A DNA stretch of 47,854 nucleotides from Davidsoniella eucalypti. Its lineage: Eukaryota > Ascomycota > Sordariomycetes > Microascales > Ceratocystidaceae. The stretch lies in the NCBI GenBank assembly GCA_004009845.1, contig RMBW01000158.1, forward strand, positions 1-47,854. Direction: 5' to 3'. Shown piece by piece: positions 1 to 9,958 of this stretch. The notes below the pieces were generated by a model. It ran no database searches, was not told where the DNA came from, and saw only the letters and a program-made list of their open reading frames with translations. A program made the position numbers and the translations under genes. Every line of letters starts with the position of its first letter. Position 1 is the stretch's first letter.

Positions 1-1716
1 ACGCATTAAACGGTGTCGTTCCGCTCGGAGAGTTTTGGTCTCTCCGAACGGGCAGCAGGCTGGGGGCGGTTCTCCCGACGAGTCTGTTGGTCGGGCCGCT
101 CTCTCCAGTTGCTCGACTTAGTATGCTCAGGTTTGGGGGCGGATTCGATAGCGCGGCGCTTACCAGTGGGGCGGTCGAAGTGCTTCAGGAGGCTGTCGAT
201 GATCGCGTGGTATGAGTTAGACTCCCAAGCCCATCCGGTGCGTTCAACCAAATCGTCACGCATGGCAGAACGTAGGATGTCGATTAGCGTGGTGTCATCG
301 TGAATGCCGGCTTCCATAGCTAGGGTTTCGAATCGGAGGTGGAAGGCTTTGAAGGTTTCACGATCTCCCTGAGCGGACTTGTAGAAGGCGATGCGAGCGT
401 TAGTGAGTCGTTCGCGCGACCGGAACATATCGTCGAGTTTCTCCAGCAGTAAGTCGTAGGGTCTGGAACGCTGGCAAATGGAGTCGAAGAAAACGTTTAG
501 CTTGGCCTGTGTGGTTGCGCCTAGGCGACTGTACAGGTATACCGCCCGCGAGATGTCGTTGCTGACACGAACTAGGAAGAGGCAATGGCAAGCAATCTAG
601 ATGATAGACTTCGATTGATACCGATGAAGGAGAAAGACTAATATCTGTTGGAATACGGCGGGAATAGGTCCCTATTTATAACCGTTTATCTGGCTAAGTA
701 TCTTACTTAGCCAAATACCAACTGGGCCTTAGCCCCTGACAGTTGCCTAAAGCGGCACCATCGATCATCATTTTGTTCGTAGCTAGCCTTCTCCAAATCT
801 CGTAGTCCGAGTGTAGGCCACTAAATTCGTTGAGCAGTGGTTGGACTTGGCGAGGTAGGGCTTGGTTGGAGGAGGCAGGTAGTGGCTGGGGAACAGGTGC
901 AGGTGGTAGCGAGGGGGCCGTGGGTTCGTGATGCTCCTTTGCGAACAACATCTGACCGAGTCGATTCATCATGGACTTCATTTCTACCATATCAGATTGT
1001 AGAGAGTCCAGACGGTCGGCTTCACGCGAGGGTTGGCGACCGCGGTCAGATTCAGGGTAGGTGTCGCGGGGTCTCATGCTTTCGGCCAGACGAGCCAGGT
1101 CAGAGGTATCGGAGGGGTTATCACTTGCATCGTCTTCGTCATCCAAGGGTAGCGGGTTGCGAGAGGTGGTTACTCGGCTCAAGGTGCGCGCGTGGGTTGT
1201 CTCAGTGGAGATCAGTTGCTCAGTGGTTTCCTTGGCCTTGGAGCGAGTTCTCGTGGGGGTGCGAGGTAAGCCCATGAACGGTGACTTGAGGAGGGAAGGA
1301 CGGAGCGAGGTGCGTGCAACGCGTTCCTGACGCGTACGTGCTTGGCCGATGTGGACGTGGCCGACAAAACCGCTGGTGAAGGACAGATGGCCTAGGTGGC
1401 TGTGAAAGTGCTGGCTGTGACTGAGGATGTCACGGGAGGCAGGGCAGAAACCTAGGGTGGCTGCGAGACGGGCACGTTCCTTGCGTTTGAATAATGCCAA
1501 GTAGCACCAGCCTGGTCTACTCCAAGGGCGGTCCTCGGGTAGGCCTACAGCCGACAGAGTGTAACCCTCAGGGGGTTCCTGGCTGGGGTCCAAGAGGTGG
1601 ACGCGGGCCAGGGCGAGATACTGCTTGAGGTCTAGGAAGATTTCGTAGTAGCCGGCGAGGGCGGAACAAGTCAGGGAGGCCATAATGACCAGGAACAGGA
1701 AGATAAGGTCAGACAT
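1..1716 (-). pseudogene. gag of family A copy A1, interrupted and frameshifted
   Basis: Gag is the structural protein of the retrotransposon particle. The frame starts at ATG 1716-1714 (MSDLIFLFLVIM...) and aligns with the gag at 18472-20269. Two lesions are visible. A 179-bp LTR sits at 563-741. A one-base deletion near position 25, relative to the other copy, shifts the frame to an early stop just before the expected zinc knuckle. The N-terminal part has a hydrophobic stretch and a conserved PPEGYTLSAVGLPED segment; the part after the LTR carries a typical Gag helical region (LTNARIAFY, FKAFHLRFETLA). The zinc knuckle itself falls outside the window. Confidence 0.88.
563..741 (-). repeat. 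Solo LTR of family B inside gag A1
   Basis: This 179-bp sequence starts TGACAC and ends CTGACA, and reads the same base for base as both LTRs of the complete family B element at 3988-10286. It is flanked by the direct repeat gttgc (558-562 and 742-746), the 5-bp target duplication of the insertion. No internal sequence is present, so it is a solo LTR left by recombination between two LTRs. Its identity to the intact element implies a recent event. Confidence 0.95.
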
Positions 1717-1860
1717 GGTGACTAGGGGCGCGAGGGGTAAACAAGCGGACGGGTAGGGGCAAGCCTTTCAGTGAGGGGGCTTGGACAGGTGGCAGACTGT
1801 TTTAAGCAGAGTCTGGACAGGATGAGGGGCAAACAGAGACAGTGTTTGGACAGAAGAGAG

Positions 1861-1996
1861 GGCAAGCGGACGGCTTGGACAGAATAGAGGGCAAGCAGAC
1901 GGCTTGGACAGAATAGAGGGCAAGCAGACGGCTTGGACAGAGGTAAATACAGCGAGCAGATGCTCGGACAAAGAGGCAAGCAGATGCTTGGACAAG
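1861..1996 (-). repeat. Tandem repeats in the family A leader
   Basis: Three consecutive 29-bp units (1861-1889, 1890-1918, 1919-1947) share the core caagcrgacggcttggacag. Shorter degenerate units follow to about 1996. They lie between the primer-binding site and the gag start, in the 5' untranslated leader of the genomic RNA. The other family A copy has the same array at about 20390-20518. A role in packaging or translation is possible but unproven. Confidence 0.8.
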
Positions 1997-2007
1997 ATAA
2001 AGAAGTT

Positions 2008-2018
2008 ATCGGTCTCAA
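2008..2018 (-). promoter_or_regulatory. Self-priming primer-binding site, family A (A1)
   Basis: On the minus strand the element reads LTR, then TT, then TTGAGACCGAT. This 11-mer is the exact reverse complement of ATCGGTCTCAA inside the same LTR (2075-2085). The match ends at 11 bp on both sides, and no tRNA 3' end is evident. The geometry matches Tf1/sushi-group retrotransposons, in which the first 11 nt of the mRNA fold back as the primer for minus-strand DNA. Families B and C show the same layout with different bases. Confidence 0.85.
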
Positions 2019-2020
2019 AA

Positions 2021-2201
2021 TGAGACGATATACGAGGAGTTGCGATGAAAACTGGTCGTAAAAGGATAGTTCGATTGAGACCGATGAAGGAGAAAGAGAA
2101 ACTAAGACTAATAATCGGCGGGAATAGGTCCCTACTTATAGCCGATTCTAGTACTGACAAGGAATGCCTTGGCTAACTTTACTAGGCCTTAGTCTCTTAC
2201 A
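2021..2201 (-). repeat. 5' LTR of family A copy A1
   Basis: This 181-bp LTR reads TGTAAGAGACTAAGG...ATCGTCTCA on the minus strand, with TG/CA ends. It contains a TATA element (TATAAGTA). Exactly 55 nt after the start of that TATA lies ATCGGTCTCAA, the probable 5' end of the RNA and the self-primer. It is identical to the LTR at 11586-11766 and differs at three positions from the LTR at 2420-2600. Confidence 0.93.
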
Positions 2202-2600
2202 TGCACCACTTTGGTCACCTGCACACCCGAGCGTCTGCAGGATAAGATTGCTGACCTATTTTGGAGTTATTTCTGTTTCTGGAGTTATTTCTGTTTTTGG
2301 ATATCGAGTACCAGGGTACTTTACGGTTTTAAGTTTGTATACACCATGCTACAGGGGTGTTTTTGTATGTTTAGACGTAAAATTAGTGTAATTTTTCTGC
2401 CGATGGGGGGGGAGACTATTGTAAGAGACTAAGGCCTAGTAAAGTTAGCCAAGGCATTCCTTGTCAGTACTAGAATCGGCTATAAGAAGGGACCTATTCC
2501 CGCCGATTATTAGTCTTAGTTTCTCTTTCTCCTTCATCGGTCTCAATCAAACTATCCTTTTACGACCAGTTTTCATCGCAACTCCTGGTATATCGTCTCA
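2202..2600 (+). mobile_element. 3' end of another family A element
   Basis: This is about 218 bp of 3' internal sequence ending in a polypurine tract (cgatggggggggagactat), followed by a 181-bp family A LTR on the plus strand (2420-2600). The same arrangement (ttctgccg, G-rich tract, ctat, then TGTAAG) closes the family C element at 14585-14607. The rest of the element is missing here, most simply because copy A1 inserted into it at 2201/2202 and the remainder lies left of the window. Confidence 0.8.
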
Positions 2601-2638
2601 GCATGCGACTGCGTTCAGTAGGGTTGAGACGTGGCTTG

Positions 2639-2671
<33 letters not shown>

Positions 2672-2803
2672 TCATTTAATCTTATGGAGCTAAAGAGCTA
2701 TGAAGATGTAAAATAAAAGCAAATAAAACAATAAAAACATGACAGAAAACAAGTAGAAACATAACACAAAACATAAAAAATATAAGGAAAAACACAAAGA
2801 AAA

Positions 2804-3987
2804 TTAACAACACCACAAATCATCACGAAGTGCGACTGATTCACCCTCACCGGCAACACCATCGTTGGTCACTTCCTCCACTCTTCCCCAGTTTCTTCCC
2901 CCTATTCCTGTTTTTTTCAGAAATACTAGCAAGGCTTGCTGGTGCTTCGCCTTACTGAATAGATCTTCCATCTTTATCTCACCATCGCAGATGTCTTTCA
3001 ACTCTTGTCTTTGCTCAAGCCACATATCACAGTCCAACACCAAGTGCTGAATAGTTTCAATGTCCAGCTGACAATGACGACACATGCTACTCGATACCTT
3101 GCCTATGGTCTTTAGGTACGGCAGGTAAGCGCCCTTCCCCGTTAGAAGTTGATAGTAGGCTGTTGTCAGCCTCTTCTCGCCCTCTATTGGTTTCAGATCA
3201 CTCACTCCTGTCTTACCAAGAGACCGATAGTGATTCCCAAGTTTGTCGATATCACGGTTGATTAGTGTGTCCCAGAGGTTGAAGATGTTCTCTTTGATCT
3301 TTTTTTTGATATACCCAGTGGTTGCGATAGAGGTGCATACTCTTTTTTCAAGAGCCTCCTTTGCAAGCTTATCCACTATCTCATTTCCTTCTATTCCTAC
3401 ATGTCCAGGGCACCAGTGTATTTCTATACTGGTTTCGAGGTCCTGCAGGTTTAGCTTCTCTATGAGGTTCGTGAATATACCAGGCTTCCGTACTCTTTGG
3501 ATGGCAGCTTGGCTATCGACAAAGATCAGGACTCGTTTCCGTAGTGGCAGTTTTCGAACGTAGCAAAGGGCTCTGTAGATCGCATAGCTTTCGCAGTCTG
3601 CAACCTCAGTGTAAGGACCCAAGGCATTTGCCTCTTGAAACCGCACCGTGTTATTATCCATATCGACAAAGGCATAGGAGGATTTATCACCCTCCATAGA
3701 CCCGTCAGTGTAAAGACAATAGGCTTCGCCCAACCATAGGGTTGCTAGGGTTGCCAGGTGGATTTCCTTTGCTTCTTCTTTTTTGACCATTGGAATGTGT
3801 GTTGTGATTGGGGTACGCTTGGCCCATGGTGCCTCCCATACAATTTTAGCTCGCTGAAGTGCCTTGAAAGGTATCAGGTACTTGATGTCCACGGCAATTG
3901 CTTGCACTTGTGACTCTCGCTTCAATTTGTAGGGACCCAAGATACCAAGAGACTCAAAGTCAGACTCCGAGTTCAGATGGTCCTTGG
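2804..3987 (-). pseudogene. LINE-1 ORF2, C-terminal part (RNase H, zinc motif)
   Basis: This is the C-terminal piece of the LINE polyprotein. An RNase H domain is visible with its acidic residues in YTDGSM, DCESYAIY and FVDSQAAI, followed by PGHVGIEGNEIVDKLAKEA. After it comes a cysteine/histidine motif, CRHCQLDIETIQHLVLDC. The stop lies at 2804. The reading frame is open and would continue at 10292 if element B were removed. It is disabled here only by that insertion and by loss of the 5' part. Confidence 0.9.
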
Positions 3988-4166
3988 TGACACGAACTAG
4001 GAAGAGGCAATGGCAAGCAATCTAGATGATAGACTTCGATTGATACCGATGAAGGAGAAAGACTAATATCTGTTGGAATACGGCGGGAATAGGTCCCTAT
4101 TTATAACCGTTTATCTGGCTAAGTATCTTACTTAGCCAAATACCAACTGGGCCTTAGCCCCTGACA
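3988..4166 (-). repeat. 3' LTR of element B
   Basis: 179 bp, identical to the 5' LTR at 10108-10286 and to the solo LTR at 563-741. The polypurine tract that primes plus-strand DNA lies next to it at about 4167-4186 (minus strand: gagag, ten G, ctaa). Confidence 0.95.
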
Positions 4167-4212
4167 TTAGCCCCCCCCCCTCTCGGATGCTAACTATAAT
4201 CTAAAACTAATA

Positions 4213-7200
4213 CTAAAATACATTTTGCGCTAATAATGGGGATGGTGGGTGGGTAAAAAAATGAGGCCCCCCCGTAGGGGTGCGTGAAACGGGCCCCCCT
4301 GTCTTGGGTAGGAAGTCAGCTGATGCTGCTCCAATTAGCGCGCGGTCTAAGAATATGCGCCATGCGAGGGTGTCTTCGATGTGTTTCACTGGTTCCCAAG
4401 TAGGGTCCTGGTAGCCAGACCATTTAACCAGTGCTTGTTCATGCCCACGGTATTTCCGTTGACGGACAATTTCCTCAACACGGAATTCCCCTTCGGCTAT
4501 AGCGTCGTCTCCGTATGCTTCCTCCCTTGAGACAGCCTCAGGTTCGTCGTCTTGGACAACCTGTGAGGGTAAGGGGTTAGTCCCTGCGTGTCGTACCTTG
4601 CTGATGTGGAAGACTGGGTGGACTAGGCCTGGAATGTTAAGTCGAACTGCGTGAGTGCCTATTAGGCCTGTAACCGTGTAGCGGCGGGCTAGCCAATCCA
4701 GCTTCTTAGAGGGTCTCTCAGAAGCGATGTTCTCGCATTTTAGGAGGACTATGTCTCCTATCTGAAACTGGGAGGCTGGCTGGCGGCGACGGTTGGCCGC
4801 TGTCTCCTGATAATCCTGTGCTGACGCCATGGCAACTTGTGCGAAACTGGTGGCGTCGCGGATTTTGTCTAGGAAAGCCTGGGCGTCGTGTACAGGGGAG
4901 CGGGTAGAGGATGGCTCGTTGTTAGGGGACGGCTCGACGATGTCCATGTTGTATCCATGCGTAGCGAAGAAGGGGGAGATGGCAGTGCTCGAGACGGTGC
5001 GGTTGTTTAGGGCGATCTGTGCTTGTGGGAGAAGATCGGCCCAGTTGTCCTGCGCGAAGGAGCAGAAGATCCTGAGGAAGGTTTCAATCTCCTGGTTGCT
5101 TCGCTCTTGGGCACCGTCGGTCTGGGGGTGGAAGGCCGTGGAAAGGCGACGTTTGATGTTAAGGCGTCGGCATGCTTCTCCCCAGAATAGTGACGTGAAC
5201 TGGGGACCGCGGTCTGACACGATGGCTGATGGGAAGCCGTGGTGCGCGAATACATGGGTAAACAAGGCGTCAGCAGTTGCTTTCGCGGAGGTGTCCGACA
5301 TGGGGATGAGGATCTGCGACTTGGAGAGTCTGTCGGTGACGCCGAGGATGAATGTGTAGTGCTTGGAAGGTGGTAAGGGGCCAATGAAGTCCATGGCTAA
5401 TTCGGTCCAGTGGCGGTTTGGAACAGGAAGAGGTTTCAAGAGTCCGCGCTTCTGTTCCCGCCAATACTTGCTTTTACCGCATGTAGTGCAGTTGGCTACG
5501 AATTGGCGTACATCGTTGGTGAGTCCTGGCCAGGAGTATTCCCGTGAAACTAGGTCCCGTGTGATTTCGCGGCCAGGGTGTCCAGACAAGTGTGAGTCGT
5601 GGATGGTCTGGATCAGCCTGGTGCGGAGGGGTTCAAAGCGAGGGATCCATAGTCTGTTGCGCCAGCGTAGGAGGCCTCGGTCGTCGATGGAACATTCGCT
5701 AATTTGCCATTGGAGGCCCCACGCTGAGGGGAATGATCTGGCGCCATCGAGGACAAGGGATCGTGCAAGCCACCATCTATTATTGGTCTGCAGGGCTTGT
5801 GTCCATAGTGAGGTGAGGTCGGCGTCCCCGAAGGGTGAGGGGAGAGTGGACTGTGTGGCTATGTCGTCTGAGGGAATGTCGGCGTCCGGGATGTTGGACC
5901 AAAGGGCGTTGACAACTACTAGGTTGTCTCCTGCTGTTGCGGGGGCGAGGAGTTGGTGTACTCTACTCATGAGCCTGTCGTCACTGGCATCCTTGGGCAT
6001 GTCCTGGTCCCTGCGCGATAGTGCGTCGGGGATCACTTGGTCTGTTCCAGGACGGTGTTTAAGCTCAAAGGAAAAGTCCGACAGTTCGTATCCCCAGCGG
6101 CGCTGCCTTTCTGCTAAGGACCTTTTGGTCCTGAAGAACTCCAGGTTGCGATGGTCGGTGAAGACCGTGAAGTGTATACCTAGCAGGAAGTGTCTCCACT
6201 GACGAATGGACCAGTAGATAGCCAGCATTTCCTTGTCATGGATGGGGTAGTTGGATTCTGCTGGCGTGAGTTTCCTAGATAGGAAGGCGATGGGGTGGTG
6301 ATGTCCGTCAGGGCCGCGCTGGGTGAGTTCAGCGCCTAGAGCATAGCCTGAGGAGTCAGCGGAGAGGATTGTTTCCCTATCAGGGTCGTAGGGGGCTAGT
6401 AGAGGAGGAGAGATGAAGGCATCTTTGATGCTGTGGAAAGCTTGGTCGCAGGCAGGGGACCAGACAAAGGGGATGTCCTTCTTGGTTAGGTTGGTTAATG
6501 GCGCAAGGGTGTCGGATATGCGCGGGACGAAGTCCCTGTAGAAGTTTATGAAACCAATAAAGCGGCGGAGTTCAGTTAGCGTGTAGGGGCGTTCCCAATT
6601 ACGAATGGCTTCAGTATTTTCGGGGTCTGCCCTTATGCCGATACCAGGGCCGACTAGGAAGCCTAGGAACTTGATCTCCTTGGCTGCAAACTCGCACTTC
6701 TTGATGTCGAGTTGAAGGTCGGCTTTGTCGAGGGCAGAGACTATTTCCAGGACGAGGTTGCGGTGATCCTGGAGGGAGCCCTTGGAGTAGATACACACAT
6801 CGTCGATGTAAGCGTCGCAGCTGATACCGTGCCACTTGTCGAGGACTCCGTTGATGCGTCTCTGAAAGGCAGCAGGGGCGTTGGTTAAGCCAAAGGGGAC
6901 TACGTTCCACTGAAAGGCGCCTAGCGGTGTCCTGAAGGCTGTAATATGCTCAGATCCTGGAGCTATGCGGATCCTGTGAAAGGCGGAGATGACGTCGACT
7001 TTTGAAACCCACTCGGAACTGGCGATGCGTTGGAGCGTTTCCCCCATAAGTGGCAAGGGATACTTATCCTTGATGGAAGCGTCATTGACACCACGGTAAT
7101 CGATGCAAAAGCGTACACCGCCTCCTGGCTTGTTGACAAACAAGACGGACGAGCCATATTCGGAGTTGGCTGGTCCGATAAATTGGGACTGTTTGAGTCC

Positions 7201-7923
7201 TTCCAGGGTCTTTTGTAATACTAGGAGTTCTGCGCGAGTTACTGGGTAGAGGGATTGTGTGGGGACTGTTGCACCTGGTTTTAGCTTAATCTCCAGGTCT
7301 ATCCCTGGTCGATGAGGGGGTAGCGTTGTGGCTAATTTGGGGTCAAAAGCCGAGGCAACAGGTTCTAGCCAATCCGGCAAGTGTGGACGGGACTTGTCTT
7401 TGTGGGCGAGAGCAATCTTGATATTCTCCAGCGAAGCTCTATAAATATGCGGGTTATCCGCACTTCCACAGAGCTCATAGAATTCCTCAGCAGTTAACTC
7501 TTCTGCTGGTAAGATTGTGATCTCTTGTTTCCTTGGGCGAAGTCGCACGTCGTTGTTTACTAACCATCTCTGACCTAGGATAATGTCTTCGGACTGGCCG
7601 GGAACCACGTAGGCCCAAATGGTTTCCGTGTGGCCATTGATGGTTAAGGGCAGTTCGGCGATGGTGTCGATGAGGGGCGGGTTGTCCAGCGTAGTGACTT
7701 GGACGATGACCCGTTCCGAGATGGGGTGCGTAGCGGTGGCGAGGTGGAGGAGACGCGGGGGAATGACGGCGACGGTAAGGCATCCGCTGTCGACGAGGGC
7801 TTTTGTGGTGTAACTACCTAAACTAATGTCTAAATAATTGCCTAAAGCCCCCATCTCAGTTTCAACAATTCTATCTCCAATTAATCCCCCCTGGTCGGGG
7901 CGCGATTTATCCCGACTGTCTAA
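4213..7923 (-). CDS. pol: Pol polyprotein of element B (PR-RT-RH-IN-chromodomain)
   Basis: This is the enzymatic polyprotein of a chromovirus. Counting from the first in-frame Met (7854), the aspartic protease DSG is at 22-24 and the reverse transcriptase YIDD at 349-352. RNase H has ILSADSSGYALGAEL near 497-510 and TDHRNLE near 567. Integrase has the HHCC zinc site at 752-792 and catalytic D822, D881 and E917. A chromodomain (FRVEEIV...ALVKWSGYQDPTWEP) lies near 1130-1175. Order and length (about 1,236 residues) fit the Ty3/Gypsy chromovirus group. The frame is open upstream of the Met to the gag stop in the -1 frame, so expression by frameshift from gag is likely. Chromodomains of this class can direct integration to marked chromatin; the target preference here is unknown. 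Confidence 0.95.
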   Translation of the reverse strand, partial: LDSRDKSRPDQGGLIGDRIVETEMGALGNYLDISLGSYTTKALVDSGCLTVAVIPPRLLHLATATHPISERVIVQVTTLDNPPLIDTIAELPLTINGHTETIWAYVVPGQSEDIILGQRWLVNNDVRLRPRKQEITILPAEELTAEEFYELCGSADNPHIYRASLENIKIALAHKDKSRPHLPDWLEPVASAFDPKLATTLPPHRPGIDLEIKLKPGATVPTQSLYPVTRAELLVLQKTLEGLKQSQFIGPANSEYGSSVLFVNKPGGGVRFCIDYRGVNDASIKDKYPLPLMGETLQRIASSEWVSKVDVISAFHRIRIAPGSEHITAFRTPLGAFQWNVVPFGLTNAPAAFQRRINGVLDKWHGISCDAYIDDVCIYSKGSLQDHRNLVLEIVSALDKADLQLDIKKCEFAAKEIKFLGFLVGPGIGIRADPENTEAIRNWERPYTLTELRRFIGFINFYRDFVPRISDTLAPLTNLTKKDIPFVWSPACDQAFHSIKDAFISPPLLAPYDPDRETILSADSSGYALGAELTQRGPDGHHHPIAFLSRKLTPAESNYPIHDKEMLAIYWSIRQWRHFLLGIHFTVFTDHRNLEFFRTKRSLAERQRRWGYELSDFSFELKHRPGTDQVIPDALSRRDQDMPKDASDDRLMSRVHQLLAPATAGDNLVVVNALWSNIPDADIPSDDIATQSTLPSPFGDADLTSLWTQALQTNNRWWLARSLVLDGARSFPSAWGLQWQISECSIDDRGLLRWRNRLWIPRFEPLRTRLIQTIHDSHLSGHPGREITRDLVSREYSWPGLTNDVRQFVANCTTCGKSKYWREQKRGLLKPLPVPNRHWTELAMDFIGPLPPSKHYTFILGVTDRLSKSQILIPMSDTSAKATADALFTHVFAHHGFPSAIVSDRGPQFTSLFWGEACRRLNIKRRLSTAFHPQTDGAQERSNQEIETFLRIFCSFAQDNWADLLPQAQIALNNRTVSSTAISPFFATHGYNMDIVEPSPNNEPSSTRSPVHDAQAFLDKIRDATSFAQVAMASAQDYQETAANRRRQPASQFQIGDIVLLKCENIASERPSKKLDWLARRYTVTGLIGTHAVRLNIPGLVHPVFHISKVRHAGTNPLPSQVVQDDEPEAVSREEAYGDDAIAEGEFRVEEIVRQRKYRGHEQALVKWSGYQDPTWEPVKHIEDTLAWRIFLDRALIGAASADFLPKTGGPVSRTPTGGPHFFTHPPSPLLAQNVF

Positions 7924-7929
7924 AAATCC
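7920..7929 (-). promoter_or_regulatory. Putative gag-pol -1 frameshift site (B)
   Basis: Gag ends GAT TTT TAG. Slipping back one base on the five-T run gives TTT TTA and enters pol directly. The -1 frame then reads FLDSRDKSRPD without a stop up to the pol Met. Family A has the same GGATTTTTAG and reads FLGSQDKSRPD. Conservation of the protein in the overlap argues that this stretch is translated. The heptamer is not the canonical X XXY YYZ form, so slippage next to the stop codon is inferred. Confidence 0.6.
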
Positions 7930-9908
7930 ATCAGGTCCCCTGTATCCGCTGTTGCGTTAGTTGTGCTGGCTCCCTGGGTGCGTGGCTGCGTGTTCGACAT
8001 CTGTTCGTTGATAAGGGCGCGAACGTCGTCCAGGGAGAAGGAAGGGGCGGTGCTGACTGCGTTAGCCTTGACTGAGGGGCGAGAGGTACGAGACTTGGAG
8101 CGGCAATTGGCGGCGGTGTGTCCCTTGCGTTGGCAGGCAGAGCAGGATACGGCCGTAGGACATGTGCCTGAGGGATGTGCTTGGCTGCTGCAGAATTGGC
8201 AGGGCGTGAGGGGGCACATGGAGGCGTAGTGACCGGTTTGGCGGCAGTGGTAGCAGGGCCTGTCAGTTGAGGAGGTTTGTGATTTGGGCGCGGGCGTACG
8301 AGATGGTGTTGGCGAGGGGTTTGAACGCCATTGGTTGGAGGATATGGCTTTGGCTTTGGCGAGGGCGCTTTCCTTGATGCGAGCGACTGGGCGCATCTGC
8401 GAGATCATCTCGTCTAGTGGTCTGATATGGAACATGTTGGCTAAGTGAACTTGCATGTCCAGGTGGAGGCCTTCTTGGAGGACGGAGAGGAGGGTGTTAT
8501 GGTCGTAGAAGTGGGCTTTGTCGCGTAGGGAGCAGAGACGGTTGGTGAAGGATTCAAATGTTTCGGTCGGGCCCTGCTTGAGTTTCAACAGTTCGCGGTT
8601 GGCGAGTCTTGCTCGGTCGGGGTCGTCGTATCGCGAGTCGAGGTAGGAGAGGAACATCTGGAAGCCGGCGTTCAGAGGGAGGCATTCGAGGTACTTGGTG
8701 CGGACCTGTTCCTTGATCTCTGTCGATAGGGCGTTCATCGTGTACGCCAGCTGGTCTCTAGCTGAATAGAAGCGGTAGGAGTCCACGAGGAATTTCTCGT
8801 TAAGTTCCATCTTCCAGGTGGTGTAGTCGAAGGTGCCGTCGAACTTGCGGACTGCGTCGATAACATCTTTGCGACGGGCGAGCTGGTCGTCTCGAGAGGG
8901 GAGGATGGCGATGCCGTGTGTAGATGGAGGGTACGCTGGTGTTGTCGTGCACTTCTTCTCCGGAGGTGTAGGTGCGAGCTCGCGAATGGGTGAGAGGCGC
9001 AGGTTCAGTGGCTTGAGTTTGTCTTCAAGGTCTTCGAGTTGGTTGATGTCAACTAGGCCGTCGTTGGCTGGGTCCCCATGTTCGCCACCGAGGAGGGTGA
9101 TGATGTCTTCAGCCAGGGCGTCCAGTACCTCCGCGATGCGTAGGGGGTCCTTTGCTTCGGGGGCTTCACGCGATATCAGACCTTGGAGTGCGGCCAACTG
9201 GACTTCTGCAACCTTGTAGTTATGGTGAAACTGGAAGTTCCACCTTGGTGCGTTTGGTGATATCCATTCGGTCGGGTCTATTTGGGCGTGGTCAAGTCTG
9301 GCTTGAAACTTGGAGGACAGTAGTTCGAAGACGTCTGCTGCGTCGTCGGAGTATGCGCCTGGTAAGGGGAGGCCGCTTAGAGAGCGGCGAGGGACCTCAA
9401 TTTTGACCTTGGGGGCATTCTCCTTGGAGCGTATGGGAATGTCCTTGCTGGAGGACGCGCCGAAGCCGAGGATGTGAGGGTTGCTAAGGAAACGGGACAG
9501 GAGAATCTGAGCGCTGCGTGGGGACCTGAGGCTGCGCTGTGAGGGCTCAATGTGCCCGATTATGTCTGTGGAAATCGACATGCAGTGCAGGTGGTCATGG
9601 AAGTGCGCAGCGTGTGAGAGAATGGCCGGGCCCGCAGGGAAGGGGCCAAGTAATTCGGCCAGACGGGGTCGCTCAGAACGTTTGAACAGGGCTAAGTAGC
9701 ACCAGCCCTGGTGTTTCCAGAGACGTCTCTGGTGGAGAAAAGGGGTTATGACATGGCGCGGCTTGAAGGCCAGCAGGAAGCGGCGCGTGATGTCCAAAAG
9801 GAAGAAGGTAAAGAGATGTGCGAAGAATACGAGGGCTGTGCCTTCGGCGCAGCCGTGGTGAGCTCCGAGGATAGCGCCCCAGAGGTGGAAGAGGAAAAGT
9901 TGCAACAT
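7920..9908 (-). CDS. gag: Gag of element B with three zinc knuckles
   Basis: This is the structural protein of about 662 residues, starting at the first ATG (9908) of an open frame that reaches back into the LTR without another ATG. The middle part has a Gag-type helical region (FDYTTWKMELNEKFL, ETFESFTNRLCSLRDKA). The C-terminal nucleocapsid has three CX2CX4HX4C knuckles in a row: CYHCRQTGHYASMC, CQFCSSQAHPSGTC and CSACQRKGHTAANC. The family A gag has one recognisable knuckle. The hydrophobic N-terminus (MLQLFLFHLWGAILG) resembles that of family A gag in character. Confidence 0.9.
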   Translation of the reverse strand: MLQLFLFHLWGAILGAHHGCAEGTALVFFAHLFTFFLLDITRRFLLAFKPRHVITPFLHQRRLWKHQGWCYLALFKRSERPRLAELLGPFPAGPAILSHAAHFHDHLHCMSISTDIIGHIEPSQRSLRSPRSAQILLSRFLSNPHILGFGASSSKDIPIRSKENAPKVKIEVPRRSLSGLPLPGAYSDDAADVFELLSSKFQARLDHAQIDPTEWISPNAPRWNFQFHHNYKVAEVQLAALQGLISREAPEAKDPLRIAEVLDALAEDIITLLGGEHGDPANDGLVDINQLEDLEDKLKPLNLRLSPIRELAPTPPEKKCTTTPAYPPSTHGIAILPSRDDQLARRKDVIDAVRKFDGTFDYTTWKMELNEKFLVDSYRFYSARDQLAYTMNALSTEIKEQVRTKYLECLPLNAGFQMFLSYLDSRYDDPDRARLANRELLKLKQGPTETFESFTNRLCSLRDKAHFYDHNTLLSVLQEGLHLDMQVHLANMFHIRPLDEMISQMRPVARIKESALAKAKAISSNQWRSNPSPTPSRTPAPKSQTSSTDRPCYHCRQTGHYASMCPLTPCQFCSSQAHPSGTCPTAVSCSACQRKGHTAANCRSKSRTSRPSVKANAVSTAPSFSLDDVRALINEQMSNTQPRTQGASTTNATADTGDLMDF

Positions 9909-9958
9909 GGTGCAAGTGAGGGCGGACGCGATAGTCGGCAGGATAACGTAAGTGCGGG

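Larger units (their letters stand above)
1..2201 (-). mobile_element. Family A chromovirus copy A1, 5' part only
   Basis: This is the 5' part of a Ty3/Gypsy-type LTR retrotransposon read on the minus strand. From right to left it has a 5' LTR (2021-2201), an untranslated leader with tandem repeats, and gag, which continues past the left window edge. It matches the second family A copy (15463-20629) throughout. A solo LTR of family B interrupts gag. The right end abuts the 3' end of another family A element in the opposite orientation (2202-2600), which suggests A1 inserted into that element. The first 5 bp outside (tgcac) would be the target duplication, but the partner lies outside the window. 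Confidence 0.9.

Noticed and set aside
4829..6202. Long plus-strand frames opposite pol B
   Set aside because: They are antisense shadows of a well-supported Pol with all catalytic motifs; none has a family feature.
7926..7929. Canonical X XXY YYZ slippery heptamer at the gag-pol junction
   Set aside because: The zero-frame codons GAT TTT TAG do not fit the heptamer phase. Only slippage at T TTT beside the stop fits, so I report it as non-canonical.
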